Shown here piece after piece: positions 27,304 to 35,460 of a stretch of DNA of 64,000 nucleotides (positions within the stretch are counted from its first letter, which is position 1; the number at the start of each line of letters is the position of its first letter). A program made the translations under genes and the position numbers. The stretch is taken from positions 62,001 to 126,000 of the forward strand of contig NYUD01000011.1 of NCBI GenBank assembly GCA_002683825.1, read 5' to 3'. The notes below the pieces were generated by a model. It had not been told where the DNA came from. It made no database searches and saw only the letters and a list, made by a program, of their open reading frames with translations. This DNA comes from Planctomycetota bacterium. Its GTDB lineage: Bacteria; Planctomycetota; UBA1135; GCA-002686595.

Positions 27304-27968
27304 CCTTCGCCCTGCGGGATCTCGTCTGGCGTTATGCCGGCGCTGATTTCGAGCTACGGGTCGATGAATTGGCAGCCCGAAGGGGCGAGGCGGTGGCCTG
27401 TATCGGCCCCAGCGGCTGCGGCAAGACGACCCTCGTGCACCTGATCGCCGGCATTCTGGTCTCCAACAACGGCACGGTCCAGCTGGACGGCACCGACCTC
27501 TCGACGCTCAACGAACGCGAGCGACGCGCGCGCCGGATTCGCACGATCGGGATGGTGTTTCAGGAGTTCGAGTTGCTTGAATACCTGAGCGCACTGGACA
27601 ACATCCTGCTCCCCTATCACGTCGCGGACGAGCTGCAACTGGATGCCGATGTGCGCGGTCGGGCACGCGAACTGGCGAGCGAAATGGGAATCTCCGATCT
27701 CCTGGCCCGCAAGCCCAAGAAACTTTCACAGGGCGAGCGCCAGCGGGTCGCGCTTTGCCGTGCGCTGGTGACTCAGCCGAAGCTTCTCATCTGCGACGAA
27801 CCGACGGGCAACCTCGATCCGAAGAATGCAGAGACGATCGTCGAGCTACTCCTGAGGCAGGCCCGGGAGCACGCAGCAACCGTATTCATGGTGACCCACG
27901 ACCACGGTCTGCTGAAACGCTTCGATCGCGTGGTCGACGTACGCAATCTCAACGGGAGAGACGCGTGA
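27276..27968 (+). CDS. ABC transporter ATP-binding protein, LolD/MacB/FtsE class
   Basis: ATPase subunit of 230 aa. Motifs in order: Walker A IGPSGCGKTT, Q-loop VFQEFEL, signature LSQGERQRVALCRAL, Walker B LLICDEPTGNLDP and the switch His in MVTHDHGL. The class pairs with FtsX-type permeases, not with ZnuB-type ones. I start at MDRTGSGILTF, which has GAGGA just upstream and overlaps the previous gene by 28 nt. Its stop overlaps the permease start as GTGA. It should energise the permease at the cytoplasmic membrane face. Confidence 0.93.
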   Translation: MDRTGSGILTFALRDLVWRYAGADFELRVDELAARRGEAVACIGPSGCGKTTLVHLIAGILVSNNGTVQLDGTDLSTLNERERRARRIRTIGMVFQEFELLEYLSALDNILLPYHVADELQLDADVRGRARELASEMGISDLLARKPKKLSQGERQRVALCRALVTQPKLLICDEPTGNLDPKNAETIVELLLRQAREHAATVFMVTHDHGLLKRFDRVVDVRNLNGRDA

Positions 27969-29134
27969 AGGGCGTCCTTCGCTTGTCCTGGCTGCACGCT
28001 TGGCACCACAAGGCTGCCACGGGGATTTTGATCTCGTGTCTCGGGTTGACCGCCTTGCTTCCCGCAGCGACGCGAGTCGTGGTGGAGCGTTACGGAGAAG
28101 ACCTGACGGCACGCGCACGGGCCACGCCGCTGGTTCTGGGGCCGAAGGGCAACCGCTTCGACCTGACGCTCGGCGCCCTCTACTTCAGCGCCAGCTCCCT
28201 GGATACCGTGCCCTACGCCCTGGTGCGCGAGATCGCTGCGGGGGGAGACGCGACTCCGATCCCCATTTCGAACCGGTTCACGGCTCGCGGTAGACCGATC
28301 CTCTGCACGTCGCCCGAGTACTTCGCACTTCGAGGGCTTACCGCCCGCACGGGAACGCCCCCCCTGCGGGTCGGCGATGCGGCACTGGGAGCTCGCGCCG
28401 CCGAGCAACTCGGACTCGCGGTCGGCGATACGCTGCCCTCGGACCCTACCGCCCTGTACGACCTCTCGAAACCCGCATCCTTCGGTTTGCACATCACCGG
28501 CATCTTCGAAGCGAACGGTACGGCCGATGACGAGGCGATCTTTTCCGACGTGAAAACCGCCTGGGTGCTGGAGGGCATTGCCCACGGCCACGCCAAGACC
28601 GACGAACTCGACAACAACCTGATCGTCGACCGCAGCGCGGGCAACGTCGCTCTTTCGGGCGCCCTGATCGAGCACACCGAAGCCACGCCGAAGAATCTGG
28701 AGGACTTCCATGTCCATACGGGTGAAGACCGGCTGCCCTTGACGGCCATCATCGTCCTGCCGCGGGATGACCGCGCCGACACGATCCTGAACACGGGCTT
28801 CAACCTCAGAGAAAAGTTGCAGATGGTGCGGCCGCGGGAGGTGATCGACGATCTCCTGGCCATCGTCTTCAGCATTCGGCGGTTGATCGATCTGATTTCA
28901 CTCGTGCTGGGAGCCGCCACGATCCTCCTGACCGTGCTGGTGCTCATGCTTTCCTCAAAGCTGCGGGCACGCGAGCGCGATACGCTGCACAAGATCGGGT
29001 GCGCCCCGGGCGCCGTCGCCCGTCTGCTTGGCTACGAGATCCTCCTGGTGCTGGGTACGAGCCTTATCCTCGCCTCGGTGGGAACGGCTGCGGTTGCCCG
29101 GTTCGCCCCGAGCCTCACCGCAACGATGAGGTAG
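27965..29134 (+). CDS. FtsX/MacB-type ABC transporter permease, apparently lacking the last helix
   Basis: Permease of 389 aa starting at the GTG that overlaps the ATPase stop. One helix at the N-terminus (GILISCLGLTALLPAA) is followed by an extracytoplasmic domain of about 280 residues (LGLAVGDTLPSD, FGLHITGIFEANG). The FtsX core is visible: LISLVLGAATILLTVLVLMLS, RERDTLHKIGCAPGAV and ILLVLGTSLILASVGTAAV. Normal FtsX-type permeases have a fourth helix; here the protein ends with PSLTATMR after the third. MacB-like permeases usually move lipoproteins, peptides or lipids by mechanotransmission and do not import small ions, which makes the ZnuA-like neighbour noteworthy. Confidence 0.85.
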   Translation: MKGVLRLSWLHAWHHKAATGILISCLGLTALLPAATRVVVERYGEDLTARARATPLVLGPKGNRFDLTLGALYFSASSLDTVPYALVREIAAGGDATPIPISNRFTARGRPILCTSPEYFALRGLTARTGTPPLRVGDAALGARAAEQLGLAVGDTLPSDPTALYDLSKPASFGLHITGIFEANGTADDEAIFSDVKTAWVLEGIAHGHAKTDELDNNLIVDRSAGNVALSGALIEHTEATPKNLEDFHVHTGEDRLPLTAIIVLPRDDRADTILNTGFNLREKLQMVRPREVIDDLLAIVFSIRRLIDLISLVLGAATILLTVLVLMLSSKLRARERDTLHKIGCAPGAVARLLGYEILLVLGTSLILASVGTAAVARFAPSLTATMR

Positions 29135-29141
29135 AAGCGAC

Positions 29142-30059
29142 ATGATGAAAGCAAGCCTCGCACTTTTTTCCGCACTTTTCGCGGCGGCGTGCGCACACGA
29201 CGCCCCCGAAGCGGAGGCCGCCGCGCCGCCGCGCGTCGCGACGAGCTTCTATCCGCTGACCTATTTTGTCGAAACGATCGCGGGGAATGAGCTCGAGCTC
29301 TTCACGCCGGTTCCAGCGCAGGCGGATCCAGCGCTCTGGAAGCCGGATACGGATGCGCTGCTCGCCCTGCAGGAGGTCGATCTGATTCTCTTGAACGGCG
29401 CGGGCTTCGAACAGTGGGTCTCGAAGGTCAGCTTGCCCGAGAGCCGGGTCATCTACACGGCCGACAGCTTCCGCGAGACGTGGATCGGCCACGACGAGGA
29501 GTCCCATTCCCACGGTGGACTCGCACCCCATTCCCACGGCGCCATCAACGGACACACCTGGGTAGACCCGGTTCTGGCCGAGCGACAGGCCGAGGCCATC
29601 TTCGCTGCGCTCCTGGAACGCTGGCCGGATCGACGCGCCGCCTTCGAAGCGGGCCTCGCAAGCCTCAGGGCACAGCTCGCCGAGCAGGAGCGCCTCTGGA
29701 GGGATCTGTGCTCGCGCCTGCGAACGGCGGCGGTCCTCGCATCGCACCCCTCCTACGACTATCCCATCCGAAGCTGTGGAGCGCGCATCGAGAACTTCGA
29801 CCTCGACCCGGCGGCGCCGCTTTCCGCGGCCGAACTCGATGAGATCCTTCTACGAGCGGGCGAAGGTGTACCGAGGCTCATGCTCTGGGAATCCGAACCC
29901 CAGGCGGCCACACGCGCGGTTCTTCTCGAGCACGGCATAGAGAGCGTGGTCTTCGAAACGGGTGAGGCGCTCGATGACGCGGAGCTCGCCCAGGGGCGGA
30001 ATTTCCAGACGCTCATGCTCGACAACCTGAAACGACTTGCCGAAGCGCTCGGCAACTGA
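29142..30059 (+). CDS. ZnuA-like metal-binding lipoprotein with His-rich loop
   Basis: Cluster A-I (ZnuA/TroA-type) substrate-binding lipoprotein of 305 aa. The lipobox FAAAC puts the lipidated Cys at residue 17. A His-rich loop (HDEESHSHGGLAPHSHGAIN) precedes GHTWVDP, which carries a conserved ligand His. A second ligand His is in ASHPSYDY, and the acidic ligand is in LWESEPQA. The usual first ligand His (SPHDY in E. coli ZnuA) aligns with ADPALWKP, so it is replaced by Ala. The protein should bind a transition metal in the periplasm with an altered site. Starts 7 nt after the permease stop. The Ni-SOD gene follows after 49 nt. Confidence 0.87.
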   Translation: MMKASLALFSALFAAACAHDAPEAEAAAPPRVATSFYPLTYFVETIAGNELELFTPVPAQADPALWKPDTDALLALQEVDLILLNGAGFEQWVSKVSLPESRVIYTADSFRETWIGHDEESHSHGGLAPHSHGAINGHTWVDPVLAERQAEAIFAALLERWPDRRAAFEAGLASLRAQLAEQERLWRDLCSRLRTAAVLASHPSYDYPIRSCGARIENFDLDPAAPLSAAELDEILLRAGEGVPRLMLWESEPQAATRAVLLEHGIESVVFETGEALDDAELAQGRNFQTLMLDNLKRLAEALGN

Positions 30060-30108
30060 ACTAGACTGCGCGCCCCCATCCTCCAGGTGCCAATCCAAGA
30101 TTCCTCTC

Positions 30109-30645
30109 ATGAGATCCACCACGACCCTTTTCCCCTCCCTCGCACTCGCCTTCCCCCTCGCCTTTTCCGGCCTGATCTCGAGCCGATCTTCGCCCCCTGA
30201 ACCGGCGCTGGAACCGACTCGACATTGTCAGATCCCCTGTGGCATCTACGGCGACCGTATGCGCATCGCGATGCTGATGGAGGACTGCGCAACGATCGAG
30301 AAGGGAATGAAGATGCTCGCCGTGTTCGACAAAGAGAAATCCCCCAGCAAGAACCAGGTCGTGCGCTGGGTGATAAACAAGGATCACCACTCCCAGGCCA
30401 TCCAGGACCAGGTAGCCGCCTACTGGCTGGCCCAGCGCATCAAGGCGCCCAAGGACGGCAAGAAGGACAAGTACTACGCACAGCTGGAGTTCATGCACGG
30501 CATCACGGTCGCCGCGATGAAGTGCAAGCAAACCGCCGATACGCAGCACGTCGAGAACCTGCGCAAACTCGCCTTCGAGTTCTCGACCACGTACTTCAGC
30601 AAGGAAGACCTCGAGCACATCAAATCGCATCACTCGGATCACTAG
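30109..30645 (+). CDS. sodN: Nickel-containing superoxide dismutase, exported precursor
   Basis: Precursor of 178 aa; start at MRSTTTLFPSLALAFPLAF, an export-type signal. The Ni-hook is unmistakable: HCQIPCGIYGD at about residues 39-49 supplies His1, Cys2, Cys6 and Tyr9 of mature Ni-SOD. The remaining 130 residues (EDCATIEKGMKML, NQVVRWVINKDHHS, YYAQLEFMHGITVAAMKC) fit the four-helix bundle. In most Ni-SODs a SodX/CbiX-type protease exposes the N-terminal His; here a signal and linker end directly before it (EPTR, then HC), and no sodX is visible. The enzyme would dismutate superoxide outside the cytoplasm. It sits last in the ABC/metal-binding run, suggesting nickel supply, although that is inference. 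Confidence 0.93.
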   Translation: MRSTTTLFPSLALAFPLAFSGLISSRSSPPEPALEPTRHCQIPCGIYGDRMRIAMLMEDCATIEKGMKMLAVFDKEKSPSKNQVVRWVINKDHHSQAIQDQVAAYWLAQRIKAPKDGKKDKYYAQLEFMHGITVAAMKCKQTADTQHVENLRKLAFEFSTTYFSKEDLEHIKSHHSDH

Positions 30646-30668
30646 GCACAAGCGCATTCCGCCTCACC

Positions 30669-32144
30669 ATGCTGTACACGCTACCGCTCCTCGCTTCGCT
30701 CGCGCTCCCTCAGAACGCCCCGTCTTTCGACGTTCACCTGGCGGAGGCCGCTTTTGCAGAGCCCTTCTCCGGGGACATCTTCGTGGCCTTTTCGGAGAAT
30801 GACGAACCGCGCAGCTCGATGCACCGTTGGCTCGGAACGCCACCGTTGATGCGCTTCCACGTCGAGAATGTCGCTCCCGGTGGATCCGTCAGGCTTTCCC
30901 CCGAGAACGCCGCAGCCCGCCACCCCTCCCGATGGAACGAAGTCATCGGGAAACCATGGCACATCCAAGCGATCGCCAGGGTGAACCCTGTCAATCGGGT
31001 GGCGGGAACGGGTGAAGGCGATGTCTACGGCGACGCCGTCCAGATCGACTACGTTCCGGGCGCAGGCGCGATCGAGTTGCGATTGGATCACGTGGTCGAG
31101 ACGCAGCCCTTCAAGCAAACCGAACGTATCCGGCTATTCTCCTTTGTAAGCCCTTCCCTGTCTAAATTTCACGGATTGCAGTACACGCTGAACGCCGGCC
31201 TGATGCTTCCGCGGAACTACGAGCCCGATGTGACCTATCCCGTGGTCTACAGCGTGACCGGCTTCGGAGGCACGCACCACGGAATTCACAGATGGGCCCG
31301 GCGCGTGGCCGAGGGCAGCCTCCTCGACGAGTGCATCATCGTCATTCCCGACGCGAGCAATCTCTACGGCCATTCGGTCTTCTGCGACTCCGACAGTATC
31401 GGTCCCTGGGGCGAGGCTCTCGTCCATGAGCTGATTCCGGAACTCGAAGAGGAATTCGGAGGCGCCGGCAAGGACCACCGATATGTGACGGGCGTCAGCT
31501 CGGGCGGCTGGTCGTCCCTGTGGCTGCAGGTCGCCTACCCCGAGGAGTTTGCCGGCTGCTGGAGCCATGTCCCCGACCCGATCGACTTCTTCGACTTTCA
31601 GCAGATCAACCTCTACGACCCGTTGCCGGACGGCTCGCCACGCAACATGTACGTCGATGAGGACGGAAACGCCCGCCCCCTCGCTCGCCGCGGCGAGGAA
31701 GTCATGCTCACCTACGAGGACTTCGTCCGTCGCGAGCACGTCACCAACCCCGGCGGCCAGATCCGTTCCTTCGAGGCCACCTTCAGCCCGTTGGGAGCGG
31801 ACGGCACACCCCACCGTATCTTCGATGTGGAGACAGGCGAGATCGATCACGAGGCCGCACAGGCCTGGAGGAAGTACGACATCTCGCACATCCTGCTGAC
31901 GCAGTGGGATGAACTACGGAACTCTCTCTCGGGCAAGGTCCACGTCTACGCGGGCGAAGTGGATACGTTCTACCTCGAGGGAGCGGTCGAGCGCTTTCAG
32001 GCCCTGGCGCGCGAAGCCGGGATGCTGGATGAGATGGTGGTCGAGGTCGTCCCCGGTATGGCGCACACCCTGTACAACAAGGGGCAGGAGGACATGCTGG
32101 AGACCATCGCGGAGCGCTGGTCGAGACTCGGCGGTGCACAGTAG
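30669..32144 (+). CDS. Exported esterase D-like alpha/beta hydrolase
   Basis: Secreted hydrolase of 491 aa from MLYTLPLLASLALPQNA (signal peptide), 24 nt after sodN. The N-terminal 150 residues form a beta-rich accessory domain. The alpha/beta core then shows the YPVVYSVTGFGGTHHG oxyanion region, the nucleophile elbow TGVSSGGWSSLW and a late His in PGMAHTLYN, as in the feruloyl esterase/esterase D family. Substrate unknown. It may be cotranscribed with sodN but has no obvious functional link to it. The sequence after its stop (32145-32317) holds no gene. Confidence 0.82.
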   Translation: MLYTLPLLASLALPQNAPSFDVHLAEAAFAEPFSGDIFVAFSENDEPRSSMHRWLGTPPLMRFHVENVAPGGSVRLSPENAAARHPSRWNEVIGKPWHIQAIARVNPVNRVAGTGEGDVYGDAVQIDYVPGAGAIELRLDHVVETQPFKQTERIRLFSFVSPSLSKFHGLQYTLNAGLMLPRNYEPDVTYPVVYSVTGFGGTHHGIHRWARRVAEGSLLDECIIVIPDASNLYGHSVFCDSDSIGPWGEALVHELIPELEEEFGGAGKDHRYVTGVSSGGWSSLWLQVAYPEEFAGCWSHVPDPIDFFDFQQINLYDPLPDGSPRNMYVDEDGNARPLARRGEEVMLTYEDFVRREHVTNPGGQIRSFEATFSPLGADGTPHRIFDVETGEIDHEAAQAWRKYDISHILLTQWDELRNSLSGKVHVYAGEVDTFYLEGAVERFQALAREAGMLDEMVVEVVPGMAHTLYNKGQEDMLETIAERWSRLGGAQ

Positions 32145-32317
32145 GGTGACGGCGGCTTCACGGCTTCCGGTGCGGCGTTCCTGATTAGGAGCTGGGAATA
32201 CGACGCGCGGACGCCTCCGGGGGAACCCACGCCGATCCAATCGGGGCTGACGTCTCGATCGGAGCCGGAGATTCGAACCCGCGGCCGTCGGGATCAGGAA
32301 ACCGAGGCTCTTGGGTC

Positions 32318-33970
32318 TCATCCACCGGGTGCGCGCACCTCGAAGCCCTGCAAGACCAGGCCGGCTCGCTTCCCTCTCATGAACGTGAACGAACGCGTTG
32401 TCTCGATACGGACAAACCGATATTGCTCTTCTCCGGATTTTTCTATGCCCTGCCGTAGCAAGAACTCACCCGTTCGTTCGATCACGTGTTCCTCCCCGTT
32501 CAAGCGGACGACGGCCGGAAGCTCGGCGAAGCTTGGCAGCCAGCACTTCAGGACGAGTTCGCCGGTGCGGTTCGGCACCAGGATTTCGCCCTTCTCCCGC
32601 ATGACCCAGCCGTAGGTTTCGCCCCACCAATCCGAGCGCCAACCGTGCCAGCCGAATCCCATGAGTTCGGGGCGGATCTCGACCTGGAGATCGATCTCGC
32701 TCTGTTTTTCGAATACGAGCGTGGGAAGATCGACAGGTTGTCCATTCGTCCCCCCCGGCGCACGCGTCTCACCCTTATCGAATGCCTGGATCGCGCGGGC
32801 TATCTCGCGTCCGGCAAGGGCGTGGCCCCGCCCGTTCCAGTGGCCGTCCTGGCGGTACATCGAAACCCGCTCCTCTGCCGTTTCGCGACGGAGCGGATCG
32901 AGGAGTGAGACCGTCTCGATCTCCAGACCTCGAAGAAGTGCCACCAGACGCCGCTCGGGTAGATTCCAGTCGAGCCGGTCGTTCAGGGGAGGCGACTTGG
33001 AGCGGAGCAACGTTCCGTCCATACCGATCGACGAGGCATCGCGCTGCACCTGAAACTTGTGCGGGAGGATGGCGACGATCAGCCGGGCCCCCAGCCGACG
33101 CACTTCGTCGCGGATCGCTTCCAGGGCGACGGCCGTCGCATCCCAGCCGGCTTCCCAGTGCTCATCCTCTTGCGTGGTGAACATATCGAGGTAGGGGAGC
33201 GGCAGCCGGCCTGCCGCGAGCCGGTCTTTCCGGGAGAGCAGCGCCCCCTCTCGTCGCGCCTGTGAATCGATCCATTCCATGCGCAGCAAGCGATGTTCGA
33301 CCAGCTGAAAAACGCGCGAGCTGGCACGCAGCGCTGCACGGGCGGGCTGGAGCCAGGTCGTGCGCAGGTCGCCGGAATCGTCTCGCAGGAGGAAGGGGCG
33401 CAGGTACCCTCCGGAACTCACAAGCGTGCGCCCGACGAGGTCCCGTGCATTGTCCGCCACATCGTTTCCCGTGGAGAAGCACAGGACGACGTAATCGGGG
33501 TCCAGAGGGCCGGCGTACTTTCGCAGGAGGATCCACTGCTGTGCGGTTCCGTAGCCGTCGCAGGCGATACTGTAGCTCTCCACGTGCCGGCCTGACTCGC
33601 GCAGGGCGCTCTCCGTCGAAAACGGAACCAAGGCCTCCTTGCGAACCTGCCACCCCATGAGAAAGGTATCGCCGCAAAAGAGCAGGCGCTCGGTTCCGGC
33701 AAGCTTCGAGTCGGTCGGCAGTTCGGGACCGCGAAATCCCTGATTATTCAGGTCGTAGGGAAAGCCTCCGCCCGGATCGGAATTCCCCAGGTGCACGTTG
33801 GCCGGGGCACGAAACCCGAGCCCCGGATCGTAGGGCAGGCTGTGAACGTAACGGGGCGCCGGAAAGGCGAGTCGCGCCCCGAGCTCGCAGGCCAACAGCA
33901 CGAACACGAGGGTGACCTGGGCCACGCCAAGGGGACGCGCGTATGCAAACGGATTCGATTTTTTCCCCAT
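32318..33970 (-). CDS. Membrane-anchored SGNH-fold hydrolase, AlgX/AlgJ-like
   Basis: Protein of 550 aa with one N-terminal helix (VAQVTLVFVLLACELGARLAF) and an extracytoplasmic SGNH domain. Block I is seen as LLFCGDTFLMGWQV, the block III-like Asn in FSTGNDVADNA and the catalytic Asp/His pair in RQDGHWNGRGHALAG. The final 130 residues are a beta-rich domain (RTGELVLKCWLPSF, NGEEHVIERTGEFLL). Such proteins often acetylate or deacetylate exopolysaccharide. It is related in type to the shorter protein at 55316-56341. Convergent with the esterase gene. Confidence 0.75.
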   Translation of the reverse strand: MGKKSNPFAYARPLGVAQVTLVFVLLACELGARLAFPAPRYVHSLPYDPGLGFRAPANVHLGNSDPGGGFPYDLNNQGFRGPELPTDSKLAGTERLLFCGDTFLMGWQVRKEALVPFSTESALRESGRHVESYSIACDGYGTAQQWILLRKYAGPLDPDYVVLCFSTGNDVADNARDLVGRTLVSSGGYLRPFLLRDDSGDLRTTWLQPARAALRASSRVFQLVEHRLLRMEWIDSQARREGALLSRKDRLAAGRLPLPYLDMFTTQEDEHWEAGWDATAVALEAIRDEVRRLGARLIVAILPHKFQVQRDASSIGMDGTLLRSKSPPLNDRLDWNLPERRLVALLRGLEIETVSLLDPLRRETAEERVSMYRQDGHWNGRGHALAGREIARAIQAFDKGETRAPGGTNGQPVDLPTLVFEKQSEIDLQVEIRPELMGFGWHGWRSDWWGETYGWVMREKGEILVPNRTGELVLKCWLPSFAELPAVVRLNGEEHVIERTGEFLLRQGIEKSGEEQYRFVRIETTRSFTFMRGKRAGLVLQGFEVRAPGG

Positions 33971-34011
33971 CCGTCGGCGGATTGCAGTCGCGGGTTGCGG
34001 ATCCGAAGCGA

Positions 34012-34239
34012 TCAGTCGGGATCCGGGACGACGCTCTGGCTTCCCTCACGGACGCTACACTCGAGGAGGCATCCCAGGGGACCGCCGAAGAGCACGGCGA
34101 GCGGGTTGGCCTCCATCCCCCGCGCAGGATCCTTACGTTCTTGCGTGGTCGTGCAGGCGCCGAGCAAGAGCGTACAAAGGAGCGCGATGGCCCCGGCGCC
34201 GACGCGGGCGCTGAGGGAGCTGTGGATTCGCGGGGGCAT
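34012..34239 (-). CDS. Small lipoprotein
   Basis: Seventy-five residues with a convincing lipoprotein signal: a positive N-region, the hydrophobic GAGAIALLCTLLLG and the lipobox LLGAC followed by TTTQERKDPARG. The mature part is only about 45 residues (ANPLAVLFGGPLGCLLECSV) and contains two more cysteines. It lies 41 bp upstream of the SGNH gene on the same strand, so the two could be cotranscribed. Function unknown. Confidence 0.6.
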   Translation of the reverse strand: MPPRIHSSLSARVGAGAIALLCTLLLGACTTTQERKDPARGMEANPLAVLFGGPLGCLLECSVREGSQSVVPDPD

Positions 34240-34303
34240 ACCTCACCCTACCCCGTTCTGGGCCTCGGGATCCGGAAAAGAATTCCCGGGCCGTGCCGAG
34301 GGC

Positions 34304-34663
34304 TCAGTTCGTATTGCGGCTCAGCTCGCGCCAGCCGTCGGCAAACGGCAACGCCACGGCGTGCATCGACTCGGCGCCGGTTTCCTCCCGAACCCATCCC
34401 TTGGGGTTCCACTCGGCGAGTTTGATCAAGCCCAGGTCATGGACCTTCCAATCCCCGCCGGCCCCCATCAGGGCGCTGCCCGTGCTCTGGATCAGATCGC
34501 CGAGGAAAGCGTGGTTATCGTCGAGCCCTTCCGTGAAGACGTCGATCCGGGGGTCACCCTGCGGCAAGTTCCAGCGGCAGAACACTCCGATACCGACAAG
34601 GACGAAGACCACCGGCCACAGAAGGCTACGCCGCTTCTCGATCGTGCTGGTTCCGAGTTCCAT
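34304..34663 (-). CDS. Small single-helix membrane protein of unknown function
   Basis: Protein of 119 aa starting at MELGTSTIEKRRSLLW, 54 codons into the ORF, because the upstream codons lie between genes and look non-coding. One helix (LLWPVVFVLVGIGVF) follows a short basic N-terminus, so the remaining 85 residues (NLPQGDPRIDVFTEGLDD, DLIQSTGSALMGAGG) are outside. I recognise no family. Same strand as the methyltransferase cluster, 59 bp after it, so probably its last gene. Confidence 0.5.
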   Translation of the reverse strand: MELGTSTIEKRRSLLWPVVFVLVGIGVFCRWNLPQGDPRIDVFTEGLDDNHAFLGDLIQSTGSALMGAGGDWKVHDLGLIKLAEWNPKGWVREETGAESMHAVALPFADGWRELSRNTN

Positions 34664-34722
34664 GCGGCCCCTATCGGCCTTCGCTCCAAGACGTTTCGAG
34701 ACACTTCTGCAAGGAATGGGGT

Positions 34723-35460
34723 TCAGCGGTGCGAAACCAGTTCGCACAGTCGCACGGCATCCCCCACCACGGCCGAGAGACGGGCGCTTTCCGGCACGCG
34801 CAGGTCGAACCCGAGGCGCTGACACAGCGGCCGAACGATGCGGAGCTCTTCGTCGGTCGTGGAAAAAATAGCCGGTGTCTTTGCAAAGGCGAGGGCGCGG
34901 GTCGTGAGCTCCTCGGCAACGGCGAGTTCCGTCGCCGGGTCTCCACGACCGGTGGCGAGTTCGCCCGTACGTTCGTACAGGCGATCGTGCAGAGCTGGAA
35001 ACACGTCAGGGTCGGTCAGCACGCTGACCATCCACAGATGGTCGCACGTGGGGTCGCTCGACTCGGGCAAGTCCTCGATCTTCGGCAGCGGTACCTGGCA
35101 GTCCAGCTCCTTCGCAACCTGCGCGAGCGCCTGTGTCAGTGCGGTCGTGACCGGCGTTTCCTTCTCGTACCAAAGGACGTCGCGTCCAAGGATCTGGCTT
35201 TCGACGAGCATCGGCACGAGCTCGGCGACGGACGCGCCGACGTACAGACTCCTTCCCGACGGCGTCAGGAGCGCCGCAAGATCGTCCGCAAACAAGAGAC
35301 CCGCATCGAGAATCGCGTCCCGATCCTCGACACCGAAAAAGGACTCGCCCCCCTCGTGACAGTGCAGGACACCGAGCCGCTCCCAATCGAGTGCAGCGTC
35401 CAGTACGCTCCAGATGTGGGCGAAGCGCTCGGCTCTCGCCTGTTCCGCACCCGGGCTCAT
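34723..35460 (-). CDS. Unknown protein with a Rossmann/SAM-fold-like core, coupled to the rlmL-like gene
   Basis: Cytoplasmic protein of 245 aa starting at MSPGAEQARAERF, where ATGA overlaps the stop of the rlmL-like gene. SRSLYVGASVAELVPMLVE followed by DVLWYEKE looks like motifs I and II of a class I methyltransferase fold, with a weak motif I. A later segment, DHLWMVSVLTDPDVFPALH, could be strand 4. A degenerate methyltransferase or SAM-binding partner is possible, but I cannot name the family. Position in a run of methyltransferases supports an RNA-modification link. Confidence 0.6.
   Translation of the reverse strand: MSPGAEQARAERFAHIWSVLDAALDWERLGVLHCHEGGESFFGVEDRDAILDAGLLFADDLAALLTPSGRSLYVGASVAELVPMLVESQILGRDVLWYEKETPVTTALTQALAQVAKELDCQVPLPKIEDLPESSDPTCDHLWMVSVLTDPDVFPALHDRLYERTGELATGRGDPATELAVAEELTTRALAFAKTPAIFSTTDEELRIVRPLCQRLGFDLRVPESARLSAVVGDAVRLCELVSHR

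Noticed and set aside
32255-32325. tRNA-like signal on the minus strand: GCGGGTTCGAATC, the T-loop consensus, with GAGCC...GGCTC pairing around it
   Set aside because: The T-stem does not pair beyond the loop-closing base, no D-arm or 7-nt anticodon loop forms, and the segment abuts the stop of the SGNH gene. It is at best a decayed tRNA fragment, and no integrase is near to make it an attachment site.
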